A program made the position numbers and the translations under genes. 64,000 nt of DNA from Alphaproteobacteria bacterium (lineage in GTDB: Bacteria; Bacteroidota; Bacteroidia; Chitinophagales; Chitinophagaceae): NCBI GenBank assembly GCA_030053915.1, contig JASGCT010000001.1, positions 62,001 through 126,000 on the forward strand, given 5' to 3'. The stretch's first letter is position 1; every line of letters begins with the position of its first letter. This document shows positions 1 to 8,931 of this stretch, piece after piece. Under the pieces are notes generated by a model. The model worked only from the letters and a program-made list of their open reading frames with translations, had not been told where the DNA came from and did no database searches.

Positions 1-273
1 TACATTGCCGTAGTATTTATTATCTAAAGCCACCTTGCCTTTTAAACCCAAAAGCACAACTTTTATAAGATACGCCGTATTGTTGCTTATAACATTAGAA
101 GCGCCATCGAGGGGCGGATTTAAATTCATAACACCACCACCATCTTCTTGATGACAACTAAGACATGCTTCTTGGTATATTTTTTTTCCTTTGTTATAGG
201 TTTGTGATCTTAAATGCGAGGTCATTAAAATCAGTAAAAACAATAAAAACAAAGCTCTTTTTGAAAACGTCAT
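1..273 (-). CDS. Class I cytochrome c, partial (C-terminus beyond window)
   Basis: The frame read leftwards from an ATG at 271-273 stays open to base 1, giving 91 codons. The product begins with a hydrophobic signal peptide (residues 1-24, ending in RSQ) and then shows the haem-binding motif CLSCH at about residue 38, followed by a Gly-rich turn and a Pro-Pro-Leu segment typical of small periplasmic c-type cytochromes. It starts 19 bases after the stop of the PQQ-type dehydrogenase on the same strand, so the two are probably one operon in which this protein takes electrons from the dehydrogenase. The C-terminal methionine ligand lies outside the window, so the family call rests on CXXCH and context. 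Confidence 0.8.
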   Translation of the reverse strand, partial: MTFSKRALFLLFLLILMTSHLRSQTYNKGKKIYQEACLSCHQEDGGGVMNLNPPLDGASNVISNNTAYLIKVVLLGLKGKVALDNKYYGNV

Positions 274-292
274 TATTTTTTATTTTTAATTA

Positions 293-1531
293 TTAAGGAT
301 GTCGATACGATACTTTGTATATAGTACCCATTTTATCGTCGCTAATATAAAGATTCCCTTCTATGTCTTGGGCTAAACCACAAGGGCGATGTTTAGCAAG
401 ATTGGGAGATTTAGGATTTTTAACCTCAGCAAAACCGTCTGCAAAAATTTCCCAGCTATCTTTTAGAGTTGGTTTACTGTCTTTAAAAGGCACAAAGACT
501 ACAAAAAAACCTGCTTGTGGTTCTGGGCTTCTGTTCCAGGAGCCGTGAAAGGCAATAAAAGCGCCATTTTTGTATTTTTCAGGGAATAAATTACCGGTAT
601 AAAAGAGCAAGCCATTGGGTGCTAAATGCGCCGGAAATGCCATAACTGGCTCTTGTGCCACACCTTGATATTCTTTTATTCCATCTCCACCATACGCAGG
701 TGCTAACATTATTTTTTTTAATTCATAATCGTAATAACTATAAGGCCATCCAGCATTAGTGCCTAATTTCGTATCATATAAACATTCGGCGGGCGTATTA
801 GCACTTTTAATTTTGGAATAATATTGCGGATAATTATCGGCAAGTTGATCCATACCGTGTTGTGTTACAAAAAGCGAATTGGTTTGGTAATTCCAATCTA
901 AACCTACTACATTTCGTAAGCCGGTTGCCCAACGGTCGCCTTCTGGATAGGATTGATGCAATGCCTGGCTAGAGAATTTCCAAATACCGCCGGCTTTTTC
1001 TAAAATTGGGCAAGGAAAGAATCCTTTAGATTGTGGGGTTCGGTCTTGTTCTTGACAAGCATTTGAATACGCTCCAATATTAACATATACTTCGTTTTGG
1101 TTATTGACAACAAGCGATTTGGATTCATGTTGCCCTTCGCTTACAAGTTTTTCGATAATCGTATCGGGGTGGTTAGGATTCATAATATTCCATTGCTTAT
1201 CAAATTGGTATTTATAAACGGCTTCATTAGAACTTGCATATAAATAATTACCTTGAATACAGATCCCCGTACCTTCGTAATTTCCAAAATAATATTGGGT
1301 ATATGTTGCGCCATTTTTTTGTAATTTCACAATACCCTTACCGTCTTTTAAATCGTTTAATTTTACATAAATATCCCCATTGGGTGCTACGGTTAAATGC
1401 CTTGCAGACCCTATATTATCGGCAATGATTTCTATTAAAAAATTTTTGGGAACTAAGATTTTTTTATTTTGTTGGGCAAAGCTAGAAATACCCATAAAAA
1501 CAAGAATTAATAAAATAACATGTGACTTCAT
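293..1531 (-). CDS. Secreted PQQ-type sugar (sorbosone/glucose-like) dehydrogenase
   Basis: The protein has 412 residues when started at the ATG at 1531. A further upstream alternative start at 1558 would overlap the promoter -7 box at 1556-1563, so it is rejected. Residues 1-20 form a signal peptide ending in SFAQ. The rest resembles the soluble glucose/sorbosone dehydrogenase beta-propeller family: an ATGLRNVVGLDW segment, the stretch MDQLADNYPQYYSK, and the motif FHGSWNRSPEPQAGF near the C-terminus. Members oxidise sugars or sugar aldehydes in the periplasm with PQQ. The cytochrome c gene directly downstream is a plausible electron acceptor. The substrate cannot be told from sequence. Confidence 0.85.
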   Translation of the reverse strand: MKSHVILLILVFMGISSFAQQNKKILVPKNFLIEIIADNIGSARHLTVAPNGDIYVKLNDLKDGKGIVKLQKNGATYTQYYFGNYEGTGICIQGNYLYASSNEAVYKYQFDKQWNIMNPNHPDTIIEKLVSEGQHESKSLVVNNQNEVYVNIGAYSNACQEQDRTPQSKGFFPCPILEKAGGIWKFSSQALHQSYPEGDRWATGLRNVVGLDWNYQTNSLFVTQHGMDQLADNYPQYYSKIKSANTPAECLYDTKLGTNAGWPYSYYDYELKKIMLAPAYGGDGIKEYQGVAQEPVMAFPAHLAPNGLLFYTGNLFPEKYKNGAFIAFHGSWNRSPEPQAGFFVVFVPFKDSKPTLKDSWEIFADGFAEVKNPKSPNLAKHRPCGLAQDIEGNLYISDDKMGTIYKVSYRHP

Positions 1532-1555
1532 AACAATAATTAAATTTATAATTTG

Positions 1556-1563
1556 CAAATATA
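1556..1563 (-). promoter_or_regulatory. Bacteroidota -7 promoter box for the sugar dehydrogenase
   Basis: Read on the minus strand the box is TATATTTG, an exact match to the TAnnTTTG -7 consensus of the Bacteroidota primary sigma factor. It lies 24 bases upstream of the ATG at 1531. No clear TTG -33 element is visible. Confidence 0.6.
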
Positions 1564-1600
1564 CGAAAATTAATTATAAGTACAATTATTAAAAAATTAC

Positions 1601-1608
1601 TATATTTG
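1601..1608 (+). promoter_or_regulatory. Bacteroidota -7 promoter box for the gene at 1622
   Basis: TATATTTG matches the TAnnTTTG consensus exactly and lies 13 bases before the ATG at 1622. With the box at 1556-1563 it makes a divergent promoter pair. Confidence 0.6.
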
Positions 1609-1621
1609 CAAAAATAAACCC

Positions 1622-3169
1622 ATGAACTCGCAACATAATGCCGAAACTATTTTTGTGCTCATAAAATCCTTAGAACCTCACGAAAAAAGGCATTTTAAGC
1701 TTTATATGAAGCGGTTGTCCGACTTTGACAACTTTAAAGTCATTCAACTATTTATGGCAATAGATAGTTCTAAAAACTATAATGAAGTGGATATTTTAAA
1801 AAAAAATCCTCAAATTCAAAAAAAACAAATTTCAAATTTAAAAGCCCATTTATTTCAATCAATTTTAACCTGTTTACGATTGATTAAACAAAAAGAAAAC
1901 ATTGAACTTCAACTGAATGAACAGTTAGATTTTGCCAAAATTGTATATCAAAAAGGAATGTACCTCCAAAGTTTAAAAATGTTAAGTAGGATTAAAGAAC
2001 TTGCCACTACTTATAATCAAATTACGTATTTAATTCAAGCCCAGTTTTTAGAAAAAAAAATTGAGTCCTTACATATTACGCGTAGTATGGAACAAAGGGC
2101 TATAAATTTAGCTAAAGAATCTGAAACCGCCTGCGACTTATTGAAATTAGTCAATCAAATTTCAAATCACTCTTTATTATTATATAGTTGGTACATCAAA
2201 AACGGTTTTGTTAGAAATAAACAAGATTTTGATTATATAACCAATATTTTTAAATCGGATATAGAACCCTTAGGCAAAAAACTATCTACATTTTACGATA
2301 AATGTTATTATTATCAAGCGTATTGTTGGTATAGTTTTATTGTACAAGATTTTTTAAACTTTTATAAATATTCTATACGTTGGGTTCAAATATTCGACCA
2401 ATACCCCATCATGATAGAAACCGAAACCTTTATGTATATTAAAGCCCAGCATAATTTAATTACTGCTTTATTTAATATCAAGCGATACGAAGAGTTTAAA
2501 ACTGCTGTGGATCATTTTGAACAATTTAGTAAATTAAAATGGGTTGACAATATACCAAACAATAAAATTCAATGCTTTGTATATTTAAATATTGCCAAAA
2601 TTAACCAAATATTATTAGATGGAAATATCCAAAGCGGTATCGCTTTGATTCCACAAATTAATAAGCAATTAAAAGTATATGAACTTTTTTTAGATAAACA
2701 TAGGATATTAGTATTTTATTATAAATTTGCCTCCTTGTATTTTGCGGGGGCTAAGTATGAATCTTGCATTGATTTTTTAAATAAAATTATTAATTATAAA
2801 GTTAATTTAAGAACTGATATTCAATGTTACGCACGATTTTTATTGCTTATTGCACATTATGAATTAAATAACGACTATATTATTCCATATTTAATAAAAT
2901 CGGTGTATCGTTTTCTTTTAAAAATGCAAAATTTAAATTTGATTGAACAGGAAATTTTGAAATTTTTACAACAGTTTTTTGAAATAGACCAAAGAAAACT
3001 CAAATCAGCCTTTAAAAATTTACTTAACAAACTTAAGGAGATTGAAAAAAATAAAATTGACAACCGTGCCATTATGTACTTAGACATCATTGCGTGGTTA
3101 GAAAGCAAACTCACAGGGTGTACCGTTGCCGAAATTTTTCAAAAAAGAATGAATGCTAAGAAGTTATAG
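1622..3169 (+). CDS. Hypothetical helical-repeat protein, 515 aa
   Basis: No named family is recognised. There is no signal peptide or membrane segment, so the protein is probably cytoplasmic. The sequence is strongly alpha-helical with pairs of amphipathic helices and many Tyr, Lys and Ile residues, resembling degenerate TPR or other helical solenoids. It begins with a segment (ETIFVLIKSLEPHEKRHFKL) of a kind often seen at the start of uncharacterised Bacteroidota proteins. The gene has its own promoter box. Its stop codon lies inside the left copy of the 59-bp repeat, whose remaining bases derive from the end of typA. Before the cassette inserted, this gene and typA therefore converged almost stop to stop. 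Confidence 0.75.
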   Translation: MNSQHNAETIFVLIKSLEPHEKRHFKLYMKRLSDFDNFKVIQLFMAIDSSKNYNEVDILKKNPQIQKKQISNLKAHLFQSILTCLRLIKQKENIELQLNEQLDFAKIVYQKGMYLQSLKMLSRIKELATTYNQITYLIQAQFLEKKIESLHITRSMEQRAINLAKESETACDLLKLVNQISNHSLLLYSWYIKNGFVRNKQDFDYITNIFKSDIEPLGKKLSTFYDKCYYYQAYCWYSFIVQDFLNFYKYSIRWVQIFDQYPIMIETETFMYIKAQHNLITALFNIKRYEEFKTAVDHFEQFSKLKWVDNIPNNKIQCFVYLNIAKINQILLDGNIQSGIALIPQINKQLKVYELFLDKHRILVFYYKFASLYFAGAKYESCIDFLNKIINYKVNLRTDIQCYARFLLLIAHYELNNDYIIPYLIKSVYRFLLKMQNLNLIEQEILKFLQQFFEIDQRKLKSAFKNLLNKLKEIEKNKIDNRAIMYLDIIAWLESKLTGCTVAEIFQKRMNAKKL

Positions 3170-3224
3170 AAACCCTTTTAATCAGACTTCACCTTAGAAA
3201 CTTTCTTTCGTTCGTCTTCATTTA
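3166..3224. repeat. 59-bp direct repeat, left copy (displaced typA 3' end)
   Basis: These 59 bases are identical to 5783-5841. The right copy covers the last 15-16 codons and stop of typA plus 12 bases beyond; the left copy begins at the stop codon of the 515-residue gene. Identity ends sharply on both sides (t versus a before it, c versus a after it). Confidence 0.97.
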
Positions 3225-3446
3225 CTTTTAACCCAACTTTCAGTAAAATTAATAAATTGTTAAACAAATCACAAATTTTGGGGTTTTTATGACGTAATTT
3301 TTGATAAAATATACGATTTATTGGGTTAAAATAGGTAACAAAACGGACTTAAGCTCTATTTTTATTGAATTTTGGTTTGTATAACACTTGGGGGGTGTTT
3401 TTTATAAAGGTTATGCTCTTTTCTTTGCACCTATATGATAAAAAAA

Positions 3447-3476
3447 ATTAAATTTTGAAATATTTCAAAATTTAAT
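3447..3476. repeat. 30-bp perfect palindrome upstream of the cassette genes
   Basis: Bases 3447-3476 read the same on both strands (arms of 15, centre GAAATATTTC). The palindrome lies 24 bases before the ATG at 3501. As RNA it would form a long AU-rich hairpin in the leader; as DNA it could be a dimer-binding operator. The core GAAATATTTC occurs again at 4007-4016, over the start of the second cassette gene. Confidence 0.85.
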
Positions 3477-3500
3477 ATGTATTTTGCAAAAAAATTAAAA

Positions 3501-4001
3501 ATGAAAACATTTATTAATACAGTTATTAAAGCTACACTTTTTATAAGTTCATTGATTTTATTACCGGCATGTTCAAAAACAGAAAATTCATTATTAGATA
3601 ATTTGGATATAACCAACAAAATTTTTATAAACAAAACTAATTTCCCAGATGGTATTTTAAGCTTTAGCACTAAAACTGAGGCGCGGAAATATTATAAAGA
3701 CATTAACAACCAAAACACAACAGAAATAAAGAATAATGGTTTTATTTCTGCCTTTGAATTTATTCATCAAAATTTAAATACAAGAACTGCTTTAAGTAAT
3801 GAAACACTTGATAAACATCAAGTACAGGCTTTAGTAAATGATAATATTACAGAAAGTGATACTACAATACAAAAAATATTAAATAAAAATTTAGAAGTTA
3901 TTTTAGAAAATAAGCTCATTGTTTTATTTGATATTGGAACTTTTGAGGTAGAATTGACAAAAATAAAAATATTTATAACTAACATCATATTAAAACATTA
4001 A
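3501..4001 (+). CDS. Small lipoprotein of unknown function (cassette gene 1)
   Basis: Started at the ATG at 3501 the product has 166 residues; the frame is open further upstream, but only this start gives a clean signal peptide. The signal peptide ends in a lipobox (LLPAC, Cys 24), so a lipoprotein is expected. The mature part is polar and rich in Asn, Thr and Lys. The segment IQKILNKNLEVILENKL followed by FDIGTFEVEL resembles the ending of uncharacterised Bacteroidota lipoproteins that carry ILNEDGEI-like and YGTY-like motifs, which is a weak resemblance from memory. The C-terminus may be shortened relative to those. The next gene begins 3 bases after its stop, so the cassette genes are probably cotranscribed. 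Confidence 0.7.
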   Translation: MKTFINTVIKATLFISSLILLPACSKTENSLLDNLDITNKIFINKTNFPDGILSFSTKTEARKYYKDINNQNTTEIKNNGFISAFEFIHQNLNTRTALSNETLDKHQVQALVNDNITESDTTIQKILNKNLEVILENKLIVLFDIGTFEVELTKIKIFITNIILKH

Positions 4002-4004
4002 AGT

Positions 4005-5000
4005 ATGAAATATTTCACACAATTAAAGTTCTTTTTCTCTATTGTTTTTATCATGCTTTGTCTTTTAATTTTAACAAATTGTATTAAAAGCTTTCCATAT
4101 TTTTCAACCAATTTAATAAGTAATTCTGACACAATATACACAATAGCATTTAGTCCTGATAGCCAAACACTTGCAAGTTCTGGCAAAGATAAAGTCATTA
4201 GAATTTGGGAATATAAAACAAAAAAATTAGTTCAAGAACTTTCAGGTCATAACAACTTAATATATTATTTAAAATTCAGTCCAAATGGTAAAACTTTAGT
4301 TAGCGGTAGTCAGGATGGAACAACTAAATTTTGGGATTTAAGCAATAACATTCTTATGAGAACTATAAATACCACGCCTGCTTATGGTGGCGATATATCA
4401 AGCGATGGCCGTACATTAGTTTGTGTTACTTCAGGAAGTTTGATTAAATTTTATAATATCATTGATGGTCAACTCAAAAAATCCATTTATAGTAATAATA
4501 CCGCAAATCCTACTTCAATACTTTATAGCAGAAATGATAATTTTATATTTGTTGCTGGTCAAGATAGTGTTATCACAATGTTAGATACAAACGGAGTGTT
4601 CGTAAAAAAATTTATTGATTTATCACAAAATTCTTTTTCTGATTATATTGAAAAATTTGTTTTATCTTTTGCAATTAGTCCTGATGGCAATTTTATAATA
4701 GGTGGTAATTCAATTGGTGTAGTGAATGTTTGGTCTATTAATAATGGAAAACTTTTAGCAACTTCTGATGTTTTTGATGGTGTTGTTTTTTCTGTAGCCT
4801 TAAGTCCAGATGGTAAATTTATTTCTGGAGCGAGTAGTGATAAGACTATTAAAACTTTATATGCAAATTCTGGTGATTTTTATGATGCAAACTATGATAG
4901 TAGGGGACCCTTATTTTCAATTGCTTACAGTATAGATGGTAAATATATTGCAAGCGGAGGTGCTGATAAAATTGTTAGATTATGGCAAATAAAAAAATAA
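4005..5000 (+). CDS. WD40 beta-propeller lipoprotein (cassette gene 2)
   Basis: 331 residues. Residues 1-25 are a signal peptide ending in a lipobox-like LTNC (Cys 26), so the propeller is probably anchored to a membrane on the periplasmic or surface side. Seven WD40-type blades can be counted. Most have the FSPDG or SPDG turn and a closing W, F or Y, for example TIAFSPDSQTLASSG then IRIWE, LKFSPNGKTLVSG then TKFWD, and a final SIDGKYIASGG then VRLWQ. Seven blades close a full propeller. Such domains are protein-binding scaffolds; no enzyme motif is seen. It starts 3 bases after gene 1 and ends 5 bases before gene 3. Confidence 0.85.
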   Translation: MKYFTQLKFFFSIVFIMLCLLILTNCIKSFPYFSTNLISNSDTIYTIAFSPDSQTLASSGKDKVIRIWEYKTKKLVQELSGHNNLIYYLKFSPNGKTLVSGSQDGTTKFWDLSNNILMRTINTTPAYGGDISSDGRTLVCVTSGSLIKFYNIIDGQLKKSIYSNNTANPTSILYSRNDNFIFVAGQDSVITMLDTNGVFVKKFIDLSQNSFSDYIEKFVLSFAISPDGNFIIGGNSIGVVNVWSINNGKLLATSDVFDGVVFSVALSPDGKFISGASSDKTIKTLYANSGDFYDANYDSRGPLFSIAYSIDGKYIASGGADKIVRLWQIKK

Positions 5001-5005
5001 TTATT

Positions 5006-5650
5006 ATGAAATATTTAATTTTAAGTAAAAAAACACTTCTTTTATCAAGTATATTATTTACTTCGTTTCAATGTCTCTCTCAAGAAGCGGGTAAAAATGA
5101 TATTGAAAATGTTTCTAAAATAACATTTCCAGATTTTGGATTTAGTTATGAATTAAGAATTGCAAAATTTCAATCTTTAGTAGGTAAAGTATCATTATCA
5201 CCTTATGTTTTTCTTGCATTGTCTACAATGTTTGGCAATAATTCTTCTATATCATTAAACCCAACGCTTTCTTTACAATACAGAAAATATTATAATTTTG
5301 ATAAAAGGCATAAAAAACAAAAAAGAACTGATTTTAATAATTTAAATTATATAAGTCCGATAATCATGAGTAGATACAGTAGTAACAGTTTGATATTTCC
5401 AGATGGCTTTTCTAGTAATAATACTAATAAAAGATATTCGTATGAAGACTTTAGGAATACAATTGGTTTTCTTTGGGGTCTTCAAAGAAATTATCAAAAA
5501 CGATTCAGTTTCGATTTTAGTGCAGGCTTAGGCATAAACTTGAATTATACAAGATCACTTGATATTTATAACGAATTAAGCAACTCATTCGATGCCTCTA
5601 TTACACCAATAATAAAACTTTCGGTTGGCGTTTGGTTAAATGATAGATAA
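5006..5650 (+). CDS. Outer-membrane beta-barrel-like protein (cassette gene 3)
   Basis: 214 residues from the ATG at 5006. A longer start at 4982 would overlap the WD40 gene and precede a second, better signal peptide, so it is rejected. Residues 1-26 form a signal peptide ending in CLSQ. The mature chain alternates polar and hydrophobic residues with many aromatic residues, as in small Bacteroidota outer-membrane barrels: FPDFGFSYELRIAKF, LSLQYRKYYNF, GFLWGLQRNYQKRF and a C-terminal strand KLSVGVWL. The family is not certain. It may give the WD40 lipoprotein an outer-membrane partner. Confidence 0.7.
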   Translation: MKYLILSKKTLLLSSILFTSFQCLSQEAGKNDIENVSKITFPDFGFSYELRIAKFQSLVGKVSLSPYVFLALSTMFGNNSSISLNPTLSLQYRKYYNFDKRHKKQKRTDFNNLNYISPIIMSRYSSNSLIFPDGFSSNNTNKRYSYEDFRNTIGFLWGLQRNYQKRFSFDFSAGLGINLNYTRSLDIYNELSNSFDASITPIIKLSVGVWLNDR

Positions 5651-5782
5651 AAAACTGCGTTTTGGTGTTCTTCAACAAATACGAGCAATATATACTACAA
5701 TTTATGTCCCCATAATTTCTATTTTAATATAGGACTTCAAATTCATCTCAATAAGTATTATTAATTCGTTTTGAGGATTTTA

Positions 5783-5841
5783 ATAGAAACCCTTTTAATC
5801 AGACTTCACCTTAGAAACTTTCTTTCGTTCGTCTTCATTTA
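5783..5841. repeat. 59-bp direct repeat, right copy (native typA 3' end)
   Basis: Identical to 3166-3224. This copy is in its functional place: bases 5795-5841 are the last codons and stop of typA on the minus strand, and 5783-5794 lie just downstream of it. Confidence 0.97.
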
Positions 5842-7597
5842 AAACCGTTTTACGCAAGCGAATGTTTTTGGGGGTTACCTCTATGCACTCGTCTTCTTGA
5901 ATAAATTCCATACACTCTTCAAGCGTATATTCAATTTTGGGAACAATTCTAACGCTATCATCGCTACCACTTGCCCGATGATTGGTTAATTTTTTGGTTT
6001 CAACCACATTGACATTTAAATCACCTGGTTTAATATGTTCGGCCAAAATTTGTCCAACATAAATCTCGTCGCCTGGCGAAATTAAAAAGCTCCCGCGTTC
6101 TTGTAATTTATCTATAGAATACGGTGTGGCTGTGCCTTGAAATTTTGCCACTAAAACGCCGTTATTTCTGCCAGGAATATTGCCTTTCCATTCTTTATAA
6201 TCTAAAAAGCGGTGGTTCATAGTAGCCTCACCAGCTGTTTGGGTTAGCATTTGAGAACGCAACCCTATCAAACCACGTGAAGGTATCTCAAACTCTAAAT
6301 GTTGCATGGCACCTTTGCTTTCCATAATGGTCATTTCGCCTTTACGTTGGGTAACTAAATCAATCACTTTTCCGCTAAATTGTTCGGGAACATCTACAAC
6401 TAAAATTTCATAAGGTTCGCTTTTTTTACCATTGATATTTTTAACGATTACCTGTGGATTGCCTACAGTGAGTTCGTAACCTTCGCGACGCATGGTTTCC
6501 ACTAAAATACCGAGATGTAAAATACCTCTACCAAAAACCATAAAACTATCTGTTTCATGACTTGATTCAACTTTTAAGGCTAAATTTTTTTCGGTTTCTT
6601 TAAAAAGACGCTCGCGAAGATGCCGCGAAGTAACAAACTTGCCTTCTTTACCAAAAAAGGGCGAATTATTAATCGAAAACATCATGCTCATCGTAGGTTC
6701 ATCTACTTTTATAAATGGTAAGGCTTCTGGATTGTCGGCATCGGCAATGGTATCGCCAATATTAAAATCTTCTAAACCCACTACGGCGCAAAGGTCGCCA
6801 GCGGTTACCACACTTTGTTTTTTCTTACCCATACCTTCAAAAACATAAAGTTCTTTTATTTTAATTTTTTTCTTTTGGTCGTTAGCTTGTAGTAACATAA
6901 TTTGTTGTCCTTCTCTAATTTCGCCTCTTGACACTTTACCAATGGCGATACGACCTAAAAATGACGAATAATCTAAAGACGTTATTTGAAGTTGTAAATT
7001 ACCTTCGCTTATTTTGGGTGGTGGTACATATTGCAAAATACCATCTAATAAAGGGATGATATCGTCGCAAGGCGTTAAAGAGGTATTGAACCAGCCTTTT
7101 TTGCCACTGCCGTAAAACGTAGGAAAATTAAGTTGTTCTTCGGTAGCATTTAAACTAAAAAATAATTCAAAAACCGCATCATGCACTTCATCTGGGCGGC
7201 AATTTTCTTTATCCACTTTATTGATAACTACGATGGGTGATAAATGAAGCGCTAAGGCTTTTTCTAACACAAAGCGGGTTTGGGGCATGGGTCCTTCAAA
7301 AGCATCTACCAATAAAAGCACGCCATCAGCCATTTTTAAAACTCGTTCTACTTCACCGCCAAAATCGCTGTGTCCTGGTGTATCAATAACGTTAATTTTA
7401 TAATCTTTATAAATTACCGCGGCATTCTTACTAAAAATGGTGATGCCTCTTTCACGTTCTAATTCGTTGCTATCCATAATCAGCTCACCCGTGTCTTGAT
7501 TATCTCTAAATACTTTGGTGGCTAATAATATTTTATCAACTAAGGTTGTTTTGCCGTGATCTACGTGGGCAATAATTGCAATGTTTCTGATATTCAT
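5795..7597 (-). CDS. typA: Ribosome-associated GTPase TypA/BipA
   Basis: 600 residues, the usual length of TypA/BipA. The translation-factor GTPase core is complete: [10 protein letters not shown] at residues 10-19 (G1), the ERERGITI switch, [16 protein letters not shown] (G3) and [13 protein letters not shown] (G4). The C-terminal part has EF-G-like domains with [19 protein letters not shown]-type sequence, a TypA hallmark. The protein binds the ribosome under stress and at low temperature and helps assemble the large subunit. Its own promoter box lies at 7612-7619. The 3' end is the source of the 59-bp duplication; the coding sequence itself is intact. Confidence 0.97.
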   Translation of the reverse strand: MNIRNIAIIAHVDHGKTTLVDKILLATKVFRDNQDTGELIMDSNELERERGITIFSKNAAVIYKDYKINVIDTPGHSDFGGEVERVLKMADGVLLLVDAFEGPMPQTRFVLEKALALHLSPIVVINKVDKENCRPDEVHDAVFELFFSLNATEEQLNFPTFYGSGKKGWFNTSLTPCDDIIPLLDGILQYVPPPKISEGNLQLQITSLDYSSFLGRIAIGKVSRGEIREGQQIMLLQANDQKKKIKIKELYVFEGMGKKKQSVVTAGDLCAVVGLEDFNIGDTIADADNPEALPFIKVDEPTMSMMFSINNSPFFGKEGKFVTSRHLRERLFKETEKNLALKVESSHETDSFMVFGRGILHLGILVETMRREGYELTVGNPQVIVKNINGKKSEPYEILVVDVPEQFSGKVIDLVTQRKGEMTIMESKGAMQHLEFEIPSRGLIGLRSQMLTQTAGEATMNHRFLDYKEWKGNIPGRNNGVLVAKFQGTATPYSIDKLQERGSFLISPGDEIYVGQILAEHIKPGDLNVNVVETKKLTNHRASGSDDSVRIVPKIEYTLEECMEFIQEDECIEVTPKNIRLRKTVLNEDERKKVSKVKSD

Positions 7598-7611
7598 GTT
7601 TAAAAATTCGG

Positions 7612-7619
7612 CGAAGGTA
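7612..7619 (-). promoter_or_regulatory. -7 promoter box for typA
   Basis: Read on the minus strand the box is TACCTTCG, one base away from TAnnTTTG, and lies 14 bases upstream of the typA ATG. Confidence 0.5.
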
Positions 7620-7724
7620 CTAAATTTAAACCGAAATAAAATATTTTAACTAAAAATATTTATTTTTACCAATATTTAAACCTAAATTTATGATTTTTTT
7701 ATAAAAGTCATCTTAAAGTAAACG

Positions 7725-7732
7725 TAACTTTG
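7725..7732 (+). promoter_or_regulatory. -7 promoter box for the BNR lipoprotein
   Basis: TAACTTTG is an exact TAnnTTTG match, 14 bases before the ATG at 7747. Confidence 0.6.
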
Positions 7733-7746
7733 CAAAAAGTAAAATT

Positions 7747-8901
7747 ATGAAAATGTATTGTTTAATTATTGGTTTAATTATTGGTTTTGTAGGATGTAAA
7801 CAGGACGATGGGGTGGCACCTATAATCATTCCAGGAAATGGCACATTTAAAGAATTTGCTGTTCTTAATACGAACACAACCGACCCTTTTGATGCTATTA
7901 GCTTTCAAGCTGGATTTTTCGACAACAATAATATTGTTGTTGGTACTTCTGATGGCATTTGGAGGCTCAATTTAATAACGAATACCTGGGATAGTTTGGG
8001 ATTTAGCGGCAAAAAATTAACCGCACTTTATAAACATCCCGTTTTAAACACCTATTTAGCTTCAATTAAAACAGGATATTCTAAGACCCTTCCAGCAATT
8101 TATACCTCTATTAATCAAGGTAAAACATGGACTGCAGCCTCTGGTATTTACAGTACATTAGATTCTTATTATTTTTCGTTCTCACATTTTCGAGCCCATC
8201 CTACTTTAAACCAAGTTATTTTTTCTAACATTTCTGGTAATCAATTTGTGGTTTCTAAAGACGGCGGCTTAACTTGGAATTTACAAAATTACAGCAAATC
8301 AGTGGGCTTTGGCTATGACCTTATTTCAAATTTTTATCCTGACCAACCTAATAAGATTTATTTTGGAACCGAAAATCCTTTAGATGTTTCGTGGTTAGGG
8401 CGTTTTGATATTAATATTAACGACCCAGTATTGTTAACCAATTTAACCCAAATTATCAAACCAAATACGGTTTGGGGCAATCGGCGTCCAAATTCTTTAG
8501 AATATTTTAGTTATGTACCTAATTCGTTTTATGTTGGTCAAGAAGGGGCTTTAGCCAAGGTTACCGATACCAATTCAACATATATTTTTAATGTAGGTAT
8601 TACAGGAAAGGATAGTTTTCCATATTCATATATTCGAGGTATTTGGGTTGATCCTAAAAATACTAAACATATATTATTTGGTGGTTTTACCCAAGCCCCA
8701 ACCACCGAACTTAATTTATTTGAAACGTATGACGAGGGTAAAACGATTGTTCAAATTAAAAATGGTTTTGGCTTACAACACCCCCGTCTTCTTCAAATTA
8801 TAGCTACCAACGACTATCCAGTTTTAGTTCTCGAAGAATCCTTTGTGCCTATTGGGCAAATGGCTAAAATCAAAATTGTTAAGTATATTCCAAGTAATTA
8901 A
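7747..8901 (+). CDS. BNR/sialidase-like beta-propeller lipoprotein
   Basis: 384 residues. A short signal peptide ends in a lipobox (GFVGC, Cys 17) followed by acidic residues. The rest looks like a beta-propeller with Asp-box or sortilin-type turns, seen at YTSINQGKTWTAASG, VVSKDGGLTWNLQNY and ETYDEGKTIVQIKNG. Such proteins bind or sometimes cleave glycans, but no sialidase catalytic Arg triad or FRIP motif can be made out, so a binding role is as likely as an enzymatic one. The gene is transcribed alone and converges with the sugar transporter. Confidence 0.65.
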   Translation: MKMYCLIIGLIIGFVGCKQDDGVAPIIIPGNGTFKEFAVLNTNTTDPFDAISFQAGFFDNNNIVVGTSDGIWRLNLITNTWDSLGFSGKKLTALYKHPVLNTYLASIKTGYSKTLPAIYTSINQGKTWTAASGIYSTLDSYYFSFSHFRAHPTLNQVIFSNISGNQFVVSKDGGLTWNLQNYSKSVGFGYDLISNFYPDQPNKIYFGTENPLDVSWLGRFDININDPVLLTNLTQIIKPNTVWGNRRPNSLEYFSYVPNSFYVGQEGALAKVTDTNSTYIFNVGITGKDSFPYSYIRGIWVDPKNTKHILFGGFTQAPTTELNLFETYDEGKTIVQIKNGFGLQHPRLLQIIATNDYPVLVLEESFVPIGQMAKIKIVKYIPSN

Positions 8902-8931
8902 GTTTGGCAATATCAATTATTTTAGAAAGGG

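Larger units (their letters stand above)
3225..5782. mobile_element. Inserted cassette bounded by the 59-bp repeats, no recombinase inside
   Basis: The stretch between the two repeat copies is 2558 bases and carries three genes on the plus strand: a small lipoprotein, a WD40 lipoprotein and a beta-barrel-like protein. It is visibly more AT-rich than typA. The duplication is far longer than the target duplications made by insertion sequences, and it restores the 3' end of the host gene typA. That is how site-specific integrating elements behave when their attachment site is the 3' end of a gene. No integrase or transposase is present, so mobility is inferred from the boundaries alone. An ectopic homologous duplication is the main alternative. 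Confidence 0.45.
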
